Assembly: GCF_023476645.1 (NCBI RefSeq)
Contig: NZ_JAMCOJ010000006.1
Span: forward strand, 107,129 to 171,128
Length of the DNA stretch: 64,000 nt
Source: Cellulophaga sp. 20_2_10
GTDB lineage: Bacteria > Bacteroidota > Bacteroidia > Flavobacteriales > Flavobacteriaceae
Direction of reading: 5' to 3'
This document shows positions 1-8,600 of the stretch, piece by piece; the first letter of the stretch is position 1, and each line of letters opens with the position of its first letter. The translations under genes and the position numbers were made by a program. The notes under the pieces are model-generated. The model worked only from the letters and a program-made list of their open reading frames with translations. It made no database searches and was not told where the DNA came from.

Positions 1-894
1 AACAATAGGTATAAACATTTTATAGTTTTTAATACGCTTGGTCATCATGACTATGGCGGACTTGATCCAAATTCTCCAAAAGACTCTATACCCATATATG
101 GGTATTTTAAAATTATTGACAAATTAAAACCTCATTTGGGTGGGGGTTATGAAGCACCTTCTGGCCAATTACCGGATGTTTATTTTTACGAAAAATACGA
201 GAAAAATTATGAGCCAATGAATAATTGGTGTACAGTGGTTTACCCCATTAAAAACCTACAAAATAGTGTTGGTTTTTTTAACAATGGTTTTAAAACAGGT
301 ACATGGGTTTTTTATGGAGAAGGCTTTTCAAAAGTGAAAGAACAGTATAAAGATGGACTTAGAAATGGTTTATATACCGTTTATGATGAGCATGAAAACA
401 TCTTGTATAAGACAACTTTTAAAGATGGAACAGGAATAGAAAAAATGTATCGTGATGGAAGTTTATATCACATAAAGCATTTTAAAAATGGTTTAGTAGA
501 TTTTACAAATAGTCATAAAGTTTATCATTCTAATGGCAAACTTGCTGTTCTTTATGATTACCCAAATAACACTGTTACCAAATATTACAGCAATGGTTAT
601 TTATCTAGTACACAACAAATTATAACAACAGCTACTAAAATAAAATATAGTGGATATTATGAAGGATATAGTTCTGAAAAACCAGGAGAACTAAGAGAGA
701 AGGCCTTATATAAAAACAACCAGCTTATTTATAGTTTTAGATATGATTATCTGGGCAAGCTAAGAGAAATACATAAAGGAAAAACAATACAGTATTTTCA
801 CAAAGGTAAACTAGTAAAACTTATTGAAAAGGGTAAGGATGCTAATTTTAGCTTAATGTTTAAAAAAGAGATTAGTAGTACCCCTTTAAATTAA
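1..894 (+). CDS. MORN-type repeat protein (YwqK-like), 5' end outside window
   Basis: The reading frame is open from base 1, with no stop before a TTG at 136, so the gene very probably begins upstream and only its last 297 residues are here. The visible protein is a series of imperfect repeats of the form NGxxxGxWxxY/DGxxxxxxxY (for example NGFKTGTWVFYGEG, then DGLRNGLYTVYDEH, then NGKLAVLYDY). This is the pattern of MORN-like repeats in proteins annotated as YwqK-family antitoxins. The family name is only a repeat-based label; nothing here shows a toxin partner. Such repeats usually form an elongated beta sheet. The function is unknown. The repeat call is fairly secure, the antitoxin role is not. 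Confidence 0.6.
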   Translation, partial: NNRYKHFIVFNTLGHHDYGGLDPNSPKDSIPIYGYFKIIDKLKPHLGGGYEAPSGQLPDVYFYEKYEKNYEPMNNWCTVVYPIKNLQNSVGFFNNGFKTGTWVFYGEGFSKVKEQYKDGLRNGLYTVYDEHENILYKTTFKDGTGIEKMYRDGSLYHIKHFKNGLVDFTNSHKVYHSNGKLAVLYDYPNNTVTKYYSNGYLSSTQQIITTATKIKYSGYYEGYSSEKPGELREKALYKNNQLIYSFRYDYLGKLREIHKGKTIQYFHKGKLVKLIEKGKDANFSLMFKKEISSTPLN

Positions 895-959
895 CACAAT
901 TGAATTGTAATTTTCTAATATCAATACGATATAAACAGAACAGAGAATTAGTGCTAAAC

Positions 960-1136
960 TAACAATTTTGTTGTTTTTGCAAGGTCACCACATTTTTATG
1001 CCGAAGCGTAGGGAGACTTTAGGACAAAAAAGCAAATGCAAAATATTTAGCTTTAGCCAAGTAATAAACCAAAAATGTAGTATCTTTTTACTCCCTACGT
1101 TATTTATACGGCAACGTAGTAAGCCATTTAAGAAAA
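960..1136. repeat. attC-like intergenic element, copy 1
   Basis: This intergenic block contains inverted arms CGTAGGGAG (1007-1015) and CTCCCTACG (1091-1099). It also contains a 16-base word (1059-1074) that recurs exactly at 2515-2530 beyond the next gene, and it ends in TAGTAAGC like the second copy. The layout (foldable repeat after a stop codon, before an unrelated gene) resembles the integron-like repeats common in Flavobacteriia. I saw no integrase, and a short open frame across it (968-1159) looks spurious. Confidence 0.4.
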
Positions 1137-1155
1137 CATCTCGCTATAAATTAGA

Positions 1156-2418
1156 ATGAACAATCTCAAGGACTTAAAGATCGAAAAAGAGATCTTGCCA
1201 GTATTTAACTATTCTTTAAATGCGTACGCGAAGGAAAAAATTATTGAGATTTTAAAAACGCCTTTAGACTCAATTGCGGAAATTGTAGCGCGCCAAAATA
1301 TTTTAAAAGGATTTACGGCCAACAATCAAATTCTTAAAGACTACTCATATACCGTTTTATACTTAAATGAAGTCCATTATTTTTTAAAGGATGAAAAAAT
1401 TGAGGACTTATCTCAAAAAAAACTGAAGTATAAATTATTTGCATCTAAACAAGAAAAAATTCGGTATATAAGTAAGTTCAATCAACTAATATTATTCTTC
1501 CATCGCTTAGAGTCAAGATACTTTACAAGGATAAAATTAAATCAGTTTCCTGAAGAATATGCTACAAAAATAAGAGCAATTTTAAAATTCTTATCAGATT
1601 TTGAACTTTCTAAATACGAGTATATTATCCGAGAAAAAAGATTAAAAGACAATCACGTTATAGAGCTAACAGAAAAAATTAACACCCTTAAAGATGCTGG
1701 TAAAATTATTCCTTTTTGGGAGAATTTATTTCTATTTGAGGCTTATTTATCCATCAATTTAGGGATTCAAAAAAACAATTTTACCTTTCCTCATTTTAAC
1801 AAGAAACACATTAAACTAAAAGACTTTTATCATCCTTTAATTAATAAACCCGTAAAGAATGATTTTGAGACCCAGAGTAATGTAATTTTATTGAACGGAC
1901 CAAATATGTCTGGCAAATCTACTTTTCTAAAAGCGGTTGGACTTTGTGTTTATTTAGGTCATTTAGGAATAGGAATACCTGCGTCTTTTGGAGAACTTCC
2001 GTTTTGCAACAACTTTTCAATAGAGATTAATAGACGTGATGATATCTTAAATGGTTACAGTCATTTTATGACAGAAGTTATGAATCTAAAAAGTGTTGTT
2101 CAAAAAGCTTCAAGTGGAAAACAATGTTTTGCTATTTTTGATGAACTATTTAGTGGTACAAATGTGGAAGATGCATTTGAGATTTGCCAAACAACAATAA
2201 ATGGTCTGAGTAAATTTAAAAATTCATTTTTTTTAATATCAACGCACATTCAAGAATTGAAAAATGTTTCTAATGACCAAGTCTCAAATTATTATATAGA
2301 TTGCGAACTTATAGAAGACAAACCAACATTTACTTACAAACTAAAAAAGGGTTGGTCTGATATCAAAGTAGGTCGAATTTTATTTGATAAAGAAGGGTTA
2401 AATGAATTATTGAAATGA
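1156..2418 (+). CDS. MutS-like ATPase (MutS domain V protein)
   Basis: 420 residues. The C-terminal half is the MutS ABC-type ATPase domain: Walker A GPNMSGKST near residues 247-255, the following conserved helix, Walker B with FAIFDELFSGTN near residue 326, and the STH switch histidine. The N-terminal ~230 residues are mostly helical and probably correspond to the lever/core; there is no mismatch-recognition domain I (no FxE motif). It is therefore not canonical MutS (about 850 residues) but one of the short MutS-related proteins of Bacteroidota, whose role is not established. It is flanked on both sides by related attC-like repeats, so it may sit in a mobile cassette-like unit. The ATPase fold is secure, the role is open. 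Confidence 0.8.
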   Translation: MNNLKDLKIEKEILPVFNYSLNAYAKEKIIEILKTPLDSIAEIVARQNILKGFTANNQILKDYSYTVLYLNEVHYFLKDEKIEDLSQKKLKYKLFASKQEKIRYISKFNQLILFFHRLESRYFTRIKLNQFPEEYATKIRAILKFLSDFELSKYEYIIREKRLKDNHVIELTEKINTLKDAGKIIPFWENLFLFEAYLSINLGIQKNNFTFPHFNKKHIKLKDFYHPLINKPVKNDFETQSNVILLNGPNMSGKSTFLKAVGLCVYLGHLGIGIPASFGELPFCNNFSIEINRRDDILNGYSHFMTEVMNLKSVVQKASSGKQCFAIFDELFSGTNVEDAFEICQTTINGLSKFKNSFFLISTHIQELKNVSNDQVSNYYIDCELIEDKPTFTYKLKKGWSDIKVGRILFDKEGLNELLK

Positions 2419-2434
2419 ATAAAAATATAGAAAA

Positions 2435-2600
2435 ACGGCTTACAACAATGGGTATAATAAATACGCGTATTGGCTTTTTAATACAACGCTCTATGTTTGT
2501 TTACAAAATTAACGAAGTAATAAACCAAAAGGATAGTGCTTATCTACGACCAAATGTTTCTTACACATAACCGTGGGCATTTAGTAAGCAAAACTGCTGA
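2435..2600. repeat. attC-like intergenic element, copy 2
   Basis: Outer arms GCTTAC (2438-2443) and GTAAGC (2584-2589) bracket the element. Inside is the exact 16-base word shared with copy 1 (2515-2530 versus 1059-1074). The beginning (ACGGCTTACAACAATGGGTATAA) and end (CATAACCGTGGGCATTTAG) match from memory the intergenic repeats seen in many Flavobacteriia. The element starts about 17 bases after the MutS-like stop codon, as an integron cassette recombination site would. No integrase is visible. Confidence 0.45.
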
Positions 2601-2611
2601 AAATTATAATT

Positions 2612-2863
2612 ATGAGTAATTTAAAAGACATTAAATCAGAAATTGAAAAATACGCGAATGAGTCAAATCTAACTGAGTTACAAATTGTTGAAAAGCTAGA
2701 AATACACTACTTTGACAAAAAAGTAAATGAGAATTTAAAACTGTATAAAAAAGGGAAGAAAAAAGTGAGCGAAATAACAAAAGACCTAAAAATCTCGCCA
2801 CGAAAATTTTATGCAATTTTAGAAAAGAAGAAAATAGTTTATACAAAATACAAAAAAGATTAA
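2612..2863 (+). CDS. Small charged protein, possible HTH-like
   Basis: 83 residues, very rich in lysine and glutamate, with no signal peptide and no membrane segment. The middle (KKGKKKVSEITKDLKISPRKFYAILEKKKI) reads like a helix-turn-helix in which ISPRKFYAIL would be the recognition helix; this is a guess from spacing and not a family match. The gene starts 22 bases after the second attC-like element and is followed 11 bases later by a lipoprotein gene, so the two are probably cotranscribed. I do not recognise the family. Confidence 0.5.
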   Translation: MSNLKDIKSEIEKYANESNLTELQIVEKLEIHYFDKKVNENLKLYKKGKKKVSEITKDLKISPRKFYAILEKKKIVYTKYKKD

Positions 2864-2874
2864 TTAAAAAAATT

Positions 2875-3411
2875 ATGAAAAAACAGATTCTAATAGCAAC
2901 AGTATTTATTAGCCTTTTATTTATATCATGTGGTTCTGGAGGAGAACTTCTTTGGTTAGACAACCCAACAGATGAACCAATTTCTGTTGAAATTGACGGA
3001 AAAAAATACGACATAGCTCCTGGTGAATTAAAAAGAGTTCCGGATGGAACAAGTGGAAAACAAAAATTTAAAGGAACTGATGGTAAAGAAGTAGAAATAG
3101 AGATTAATGGCGTTTCATTTATAAACTGCACAAACTCTACCTATATAGAATGTGCAATAGAGTATGCTATTAGCCCTAACACCCCAACTAAACTACCCGA
3201 ACCAGTAGAAGTAGAAATAGCTGGAGATACATACACGGGCAACTTTAAAGTCCATACCGATATTGTTATACCACATGATAATATTAACTATAAAGTAACT
3301 GACCCATTAAAAGATGAGATGACAATTTCTCAGAACAGTACTATTATAAATAAAATGTACAGAATTAAAGACTTTTTAGCAGATTCTGATATGAAAGATT
3401 ATAAAAACTAA
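2875..3411 (+). CDS. Putative lipoprotein, unknown function
   Basis: 178 residues. The N-terminus is a lipoprotein signal (hydrophobic ILIATVFISLLFI followed by SCGSGGE), so the mature protein starts at Cys19 and is membrane anchored. The mature part is beta-rich, with a segment DNPTDEPISVEIDGKKYDIAPGE typical of small immunoglobulin-like or PEGA-like domains that decorate cell-surface proteins. The similarity is by pattern only. It follows the small charged gene by 11 bases and is followed by a hairpin terminator. Function unknown. Confidence 0.6.
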   Translation: MKKQILIATVFISLLFISCGSGGELLWLDNPTDEPISVEIDGKKYDIAPGELKRVPDGTSGKQKFKGTDGKEVEIEINGVSFINCTNSTYIECAIEYAISPNTPTKLPEPVEVEIAGDTYTGNFKVHTDIVIPHDNINYKVTDPLKDEMTISQNSTIINKMYRIKDFLADSDMKDYKN

Positions 3412-3443
3412 TTTTCAGGTTCTAAGAATTGATAAAAACAGTT

Positions 3444-3482
3444 TAAGACCTACATATTCCAGGTAAGGTATGTGGGTTTTAA
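3444..3482 (+). terminator. Hairpin after the lipoprotein gene
   Basis: Arms ACCTACATA (3448-3456) and TATGTGGGT (3469-3477) pair with one G-U wobble and are followed by a short T run. A second small hairpin (TCCTAA/TTAGGA, about 3533-3553) follows before the next gene. Confidence 0.5.
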
Positions 3483-3614
3483 TGCTTTTAGAAATGAATT
3501 GAAAAGCATAATCTTTAACAATCGTTAGAAAAGTCCTAAATAGAAAATTAGGAGTTTTAAAATAACACACGAACCATAGCCAAGACGCTAACTATACTAT
3601 AACAAGACACTAAA

Positions 3615-4121
3615 ATGAAAAAAACAAGCTTTAACGCACTGTGTATATTCTCCTTAATTCTATTCACTTCTTTTACACCAAATAGCAAAAAAACACCAAA
3701 GCAGATTGGCGAACAGGTTTTTGAAATATTAAAAAACATAAACACAAAAAGTAAAGCCGATTATGTTGCTAGTTTTATAGCAATAGAAGCTATACATGAA
3801 CTTGCGAAAAATAAAAATATAGTTACAGAAGATAGCGCAAGAAACCAAATGACCTCAATGGAAAAAGAAGATTGGGTGCATCTGATTGAAAAACATTAGT
3901 ACCGCACAAAAGAAAAAGGAGAAGAACACGGAATTAATTGGAAGAAAATTAAATATATAAATTTTGACTACAAAATAGAAACTATTGACGGAATTAAAGG
4001 ATGCATAGGGTATCTGCACATTAAACATAAGGATCAATTATTTAAGGTTATGGTAATGTCCTTTTTTGATGGTTCAGAATATATTCTTGTTAGAATAAAG
4101 AGCCTCCAAGAACAAAACTAA
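3615..4121 (+). pseudogene. Exported protein gene interrupted by an in-frame TAG
   Basis: The frame starting at ATG 3615 encodes a signal peptide (MKKTSFNALCIFSLILFTSF) and 94 residues before a TAG at 3897-3899. Reading past that TAG in the same frame gives 73 further codons of plausible protein, containing INWKKIKYINFDYKIETIDG and DQLFKVMVMSFFDGSEYILV, ending at TAA 4119-4121. The total would be 168 codons. The downstream part has the beta-strand and codon character of a real gene and no start codon near the TAG. The simplest reading is a nonsense mutation in a small secreted or periplasmic protein; a base-calling error or stop readthrough are alternatives. Family not recognised. Confidence 0.6.
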
Positions 4122-4381
4122 ATACCGTTATTGCATTAAATAATATGCAACAAGCCATATAAAAAGACCTATTCATAAAACATATTTAATTTAAAAGGCA
4201 AGACTTTTATACACCAGTAATGATAGCATAGGAATTGAATACACCATACTAAACAAAGTAAAGTTAATCTATCATAAACTTAATACTGATGATGGGTACT
4301 AAATAGTTTCACCTAACAGGAACTATAATAAAAAGCTTGTACACCTTATGAGTTAAAGCATATAAAACTCCGATTAAAAAA

Positions 4382-4783
4382 ATGAAATATACCATTAAAG
4401 TGTGGCTATTTACCATAATTACTTCACCGCTATTAATAGCATTCCTTTTTGGCACCATATTAAATGATTCTAACTCTACCAGCATATTAAATTCTTACGA
4501 AATAATAGTTGTAATGATTATTGTTGGTTTCCTTTTATCAATACCTGCAATGGTTATTTTTTGGCTGATAAAAAGAAGTTTGAAAAATAAATATTCACAC
4601 TTGACAGAAAAAACTATAGTATCAATTTATTCCTTTTTATCTGTCTGGACTACATTTTACATCGTGGATAATGCATTTATTACGAAACCCTCCGAACAGA
4701 CAATCTGGGCTTTACTATATTCACTAACCATAGTTATAGGGATATGGATTTTCAAATTAAACAGAAAAGAAATAATTGAATAA
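4382..4783 (+). CDS. Four-helix membrane protein, unknown
   Basis: 133 residues with four hydrophobic helices, at roughly residues 5-25, 40-62, 78-97 and 107-127, joined by short polar loops with lysines on the predicted cytoplasmic side (KRSLKNKYS). There is no lipobox and no catalytic motif. A 260-base gap without a gene precedes it, and a strong bidirectional hairpin follows at 4892. I do not recognise the family. It belongs to the accessory stretch of small unrelated genes. Confidence 0.6.
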   Translation: MKYTIKVWLFTIITSPLLIAFLFGTILNDSNSTSILNSYEIIVVMIIVGFLLSIPAMVIFWLIKRSLKNKYSHLTEKTIVSIYSFLSVWTTFYIVDNAFITKPSEQTIWALLYSLTIVIGIWIFKLNRKEIIE

Positions 4784-4891
4784 AAAACCAGTGTACAATA
4801 AAGATTTTCCTCATGAATGCCATAAAGATTATGATGCAGATGGTACTCTTGACAAATACACTCAGGAGCTAACAAGAAGAAATTAAAACAC

Positions 4892-4932
4892 AAAAAACCA
4901 CAACAAGCATATAGTGCCTGTTGTGGTTTTTT
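4892..4932. terminator. Bidirectional terminator
   Basis: A 12-base perfect stem AAAACCACAACA (4894-4905) / TGTTGTGGTTTT (4919-4930) has A and T runs on its flanks, so it can end transcripts from both sides. It lies between the membrane-protein gene (+) and the acidic lipoprotein gene (-). Confidence 0.8.
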
Positions 4933-4952
4933 ACTGTATCAGGTTTAAAGTC

Positions 4953-5546
4953 CTAATTCACTTTATCAAAACTTAAGAAAACCCTATTATCTTTATTAGC
5001 TGTAATATCTAGATTTCCGTGTACATACCCCATAGACGTTTGCGATAATGATGATATTGGCCAACTATTATTTAATGAAGAAAACTCTGATGTATTGTTA
5101 TTAAAATCTAACATTACCAGTAAGCCTTGCTTTTCATCACCCGTTATGGTCCAACTACCATCTATAACAGTATTATCTGCTTCAGCAATTACTTCACCAG
5201 AATCTTTAAAAACAAATGTAAAACCAGAGAATTTAGCCGATCTATTAATATAATCTGTTACCCCTTTCTTTTCTGTTAAGTTTTTTAAACTCCATGAGTT
5301 TTTTAGAAGTATACTAGTTAAAAGTGTTTTAGTTATTCCACTCTCTTCACTATTTTGATTGCCTTGATCATCGTCGCTATCATCATCATCATCATCATCA
5401 TCATCATTAGTCTGGTCGTCATTAGTCTCCACTTCCTCTACCACTGTAGTAGCTTCAGCTTGCTCCTCAGGGCTCTGAAACTCCTCTTCTGTCTGGCAAG
5501 ATGTTAAGGCAAAAGTTAAGAGTAAACTTAAAAGTAATTGTTTCAT
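4953..5546 (-). CDS. Lipocalin-like lipoprotein with Asp-rich linker
   Basis: 197 residues. The lipoprotein signal MKQLLLSLLLTFALTSC places the lipid cysteine at 17. The acidic residues that follow (QTEEEF) resemble the Bacteroidota lipoprotein export signal, suggesting display at the cell surface. Next comes an acidic low-complexity linker with a run of about nine aspartates encoded by repeated GAT/GAC. The C-terminal ~110 residues (SWSLKNLTEKKG, FTFVFKDSGEV, GSWTITGDE) have the pattern of the lipocalin-like domains abundant in Flavobacteriia. The ligand is unknown. The aspartate run is a DNA microsatellite and may vary between strains. Confidence 0.65.
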   Translation of the reverse strand: MKQLLLSLLLTFALTSCQTEEEFQSPEEQAEATTVVEEVETNDDQTNDDDDDDDDDSDDDQGNQNSEESGITKTLLTSILLKNSWSLKNLTEKKGVTDYINRSAKFSGFTFVFKDSGEVIAEADNTVIDGSWTITGDEKQGLLVMLDFNNNTSEFSSLNNSWPISSLSQTSMGYVHGNLDITANKDNRVFLSFDKVN

Positions 5547-5635
5547 GTTTTAATTGTATTAAGGTTAAATTCATATATCAACCTTATAACAACTAAAAAC
5601 CAAAATTCCCTACTGTTAAATATTTCCCTACACTC

Positions 5636-8600
5636 TTAATTCAGTTTAAAAATAATATCCTGCGCTTCTAACTCTGCTAACAACTTCGTAGTTATATTTA
5701 TTTTCTGCTTACGGCTCGCTAAATCTACTTTTATCTGTTCTGCCATTTCATAAACCTCGAACTTTAAAGGGTGTTTGCCCTCTATTTCATCAGAAGTAAG
5801 CGTTCGCTTTAAGCTGTGTACATCTTCTTCTTTAAGCGTATCTATATTCAGTTTTATAGTTAGTTTTTTAGCATATTGTTCCATCACATCTTGTAGCAAC
5901 ATAAAGCTATTAAACTGCAATCTAGGGTCTCCTTTTTTACCTGTATCTTTATTTGTCCACCCCTCTCTAATGTATACTTTTAAATACACAAAAGAGCTTA
6001 TCATTAAAAAGTGACGAAATTTTAGGTACTCTTCTCCAAAAATTCTAAACTCATAGGAGTCCGTATAATCTTCCATAGAGAACATTGCCCATCCTTTTCC
6101 GTTTTTAGAAACTCTATGTTGCACGTCTGTAATTACACCTGCTATAGACAGTTCTTTATTTACAAATTGCTCCATATTATGTATTGCAGCAATTCCTGAG
6201 TTACAAAACGATTTTATTTCCGATTTAAAATCATCTAAGGGGTGACCAGAAATATAAATACCTACAACTTCTTTCTCTTTTCTAAGTTTTTCCATTGTGC
6301 CCCACTCCTCACAAGGTGGCACAATAGGTTCTGGAATTTGTACATCACTAGCCTCTCCAAATAAACTTACTTGAGACGAGTTCTGACTTTCTTGAAACTT
6401 AGAGCCATACCTCATCACCTTTTCTAAAAACGTAATTCCGTCTCCTTCATCATGAATATATTGTGCTCTGTGTGCATCTCCAAAAGAATCAAAACCACCA
6501 GCATAGGTTAGGTTTTCAAAGGCTCTTTTGTTTGCCGCACGCAAGTCTATTCGTTTTGCTAAATCAAAAACCGATTTATAGGGACCCTCTTCTTTTCTAT
6601 TTTCTACTATTGTTTCTACTGCACCACGACCAACACCTTTTACCGCTCCCATACCAAAACGTACAGCTCCGGCATCATTCACCGCAAATTTGTAGTAAGA
6701 TTCGTTTACATCTGGGCCCAAAACCTCTAAGCCCATACGCTTACATTCTTCCATAAAAAAGGTAACCGTTTTAATATCGTTCATGTTATTAGACAGTACT
6801 GCAGCCATATATTCTGCTGGGTAATGCGCTTTACAATATGCTGTTTGGTACGCAATCCAAGCGTAACATGTAGAGTGAGACTTGTTAAAGGCGTAAGCTG
6901 CAAAGGCTTCCCAATCTTTCCAGATCTTCTCTAATTTATCTACTGCATGTCCTTTTGCTGAAGCCTGTTCTATAAACTTAGGCTTCATCTTATCTAGAAC
7001 GTGCTTTTGTTTTTTACCCATTGCCTTACGCAAAACATCGGCTTCACCCTTTGTAAAGTCGGCCAACTTTTGCGATAAAAGCATCACCTGCTCTTGGTAC
7101 ACCGTAATACCATAGGTTTCTGCTAAATACTCTTCTGTAGCATCTAAATCGTAAATAATTTCTTCGGTACCATGTTTACGGGCAATAAAACTAGGTATGT
7201 ATTCCATTGGCCCAGGACGGTACAAGGCATTCATAGCAATTAAATCTGCGAACACTGTTGGTTTTAGCGATCGCATGTGTTTTTGCATCCCCGGAGATTC
7301 ATACTGGAAAACCCCTACTGTTTCTCCTCTTTGGAAAAGTTCGTACGTTTTTACATCATCTAACGGAAAATTCTCTGGGTCTAACTCTACACCGTGTTTT
7401 GCTTTTACAATTTTAACGGTGTCTTTAATTAAGGTTAATGTTTTTAACCCCAAGAAATCCATTTTTAATAAGCCCGCATCTTCTACAACAGAGTTATCAA
7501 ACTGGGTACAATACATTTCAGAGTCCTTTGCCAAAGCAACAGGAACGAATTTGGTAATATCATCTGGCGTAATAATTACACCACAGGCGTGTATCCCTGT
7601 ATTACGTACAGACCCTTCTAAAATATAAGCTTGATTTAAGGTTTCGGACTCTAAATCGTCACCTTCAGAAATTTGTATAAGCTCATGTATTTTGGCAAGC
7701 TCTTCACTATTAAATTTAGTTTTTAGGATTTTCTCATCAATCCCTATAATTTTTTTAAGCTTAGACATGTTCGGTATAAGCTTTGCCATACGGTCTGCAT
7801 CACCCAACGGTAAATCTAAAGCACGTGCTGTATCTCTAATTGAAGATTTAGCGGCCATAGTACCGTAGGTAATAATCTGTGCTACTTGGTTGGCGCCATA
7901 CTTATTAATTACATAGTCCATAACACGGCCACGACCTTCATCATCAAAATCGATATCAATATCTGGCATAGATACACGATCTGGATTTAAGAAACGCTCA
8001 AAAAGTAAATCGTACTTAATAGGATCCAAATTGGTAATCCACAAACAATAAGCAACCGCAGAACCCGCAGCAGAACCCCGCCCTGGTCCTACAGATACAT
8101 CCATTGCTCTGGCAGCCCTAATAAAATCTTCAACAATTAGGAAATACCCTGGATAACCCGTTTTTTCAATTACCTGAAGCTCAAAATCTAAACGTTCATC
8201 AATCTCTGGTGTAATTTCACCATATCTCTTTTTAGCACCTTCATATGTTAAGTGCCTTAAAAATTTATTCTCACCTCGCTTACCATTATCAACCTTATCT
8301 TCCTCAAAAACAAATTCTTCTGGAATATCAAAAGCAGGTAACAGTACATCCCGCGCAAGCGTAAACGTTTCTATTTTATCTACAACCTCTTGTATGTTTG
8401 TTATGGCTTCTGGAATATCTTTAAAAAGCTCCTTCATTTCATCAGGAGACTTAAAGTAATATTCTTGATTTGGTAAACCATAACGGTAACCACGACCACG
8501 ACCTATTGGCGTAGCTTGTTTTTCACCATCTTTTACACACAGTAATATATCATGTGCATGTGCATTTTCTTTATCTACGTAATAGGTGTTATTGGTTGCC

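Noticed and set aside
968..1159. 63-codon plus-strand frame before the MutS-like gene
   Set aside because: It spans the attC-like element, has no family resemblance and overlaps the MutS-like start. Its composition follows the repeat.
2631..3131. 166-codon minus-strand frame across the small charged protein and lipoprotein genes
   Set aside because: Antisense shadow of two plus-strand genes with a clear lipobox; the frame has no coherent motif.
4122..4381. Possible third attC-like element after the broken gene
   Set aside because: There is a small GCAT-type inverted word, but no shared 16-base core and no matching ends, so it is not supported.
7197..7628. 143-codon plus-strand frame inside dnaE
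   Set aside because: Antisense to the polymerase core, which has intact motifs. It is a shadow frame.
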